Shown here in pieces: positions 13,274 through 13,281 of a stretch of 13,281 nt of DNA. This DNA comes from Anaerolineaceae bacterium (GTDB lineage Bacteria > Chloroflexota > Anaerolineae > Anaerolineales > Anaerolineaceae). Under the pieces are notes generated by a model. The model was given only the letters and a program-made list of their open reading frames with translations. It was not told where the DNA came from and did not search any database. The stretch covers positions 1-13,281 of the forward strand of contig JAQTMA010000114.1 in the NCBI GenBank assembly GCA_028714615.1, in the 5' to 3' direction. The position numbers and the translations under genes were made by a program. How positions within the stretch are numbered: the stretch's first letter is position 1; every line of letters begins with the position of its first letter.

Positions 13274-13281
13274 GTGCACAT

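Noticed and set aside
13025..13279. Open frames over the last 260 bases
   Set aside because: They overlap the SRP RNA and its promoter on both strands and show no protein features.

Overview
The window looks like a chromosomal piece of a moderately GC-rich, free-living bacterium. The mix of a group I (dedicated) ECF transporter, a long array of palindromic repeats, dispersed CGCGCAG-type palindromes and a short SRP RNA would fit Chloroflexota of the Anaerolineae type. That assignment is inference from general style, not from a marker gene.

Layout. Positions 1-260 hold, on the minus strand, a consensus promoter, an FMN riboswitch and a terminator; the regulated gene lies off the left edge. 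Positions about 288-495 contain a run of hairpins ending in a plus-strand terminator (candidate structured RNA). Positions about 529-1663 are a tandem array of 14 palindromic units, bracketed by copies of a second palindromic element. A minus-strand Cys/Met-metabolism PLP enzyme follows (1870-3105). A divergent intergenic region (3106-3438) carries a consensus promoter, a leader of roughly 190 nt and an 18-bp perfect hairpin.

Positions 3439-10985 form a seven-gene plus-strand cluster: fused double-ATPase ECF subunit, ECF transmembrane (T) subunit, MtnA-like sugar-phosphate isomerase, MTAP/MTIP-family nucleoside phosphorylase, a long ECF substrate-binding (S) membrane protein, an MTA/SAH deaminase-type amidohydrolase, and a DinB/maleylpyruvate-isomerase-fold protein. 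Read together, they suggest uptake of 5'-methylthioadenosine or a related 5'-deoxynucleoside, deamination to the inosine form, phosphorolysis to hypoxanthine plus the sugar 1-phosphate, and isomerisation to the ketose phosphate. The transporter substrate and the exact pathway are inference. Two further structured spots (7810-7909 and 8776-8814) sit inside this cluster.

Positions about 10986-13016 are a clearly AT-richer island holding a type II-like restriction-modification system: an N4-cytosine-type DNA methyltransferase on the minus strand, and divergently a small helix-turn-helix protein and a PD-(D/E)XK-type nuclease. The two promoters face each other around a dyad. The island abuts the SRP RNA gene (about 13161-13273), which has a near-consensus promoter and closes the window.
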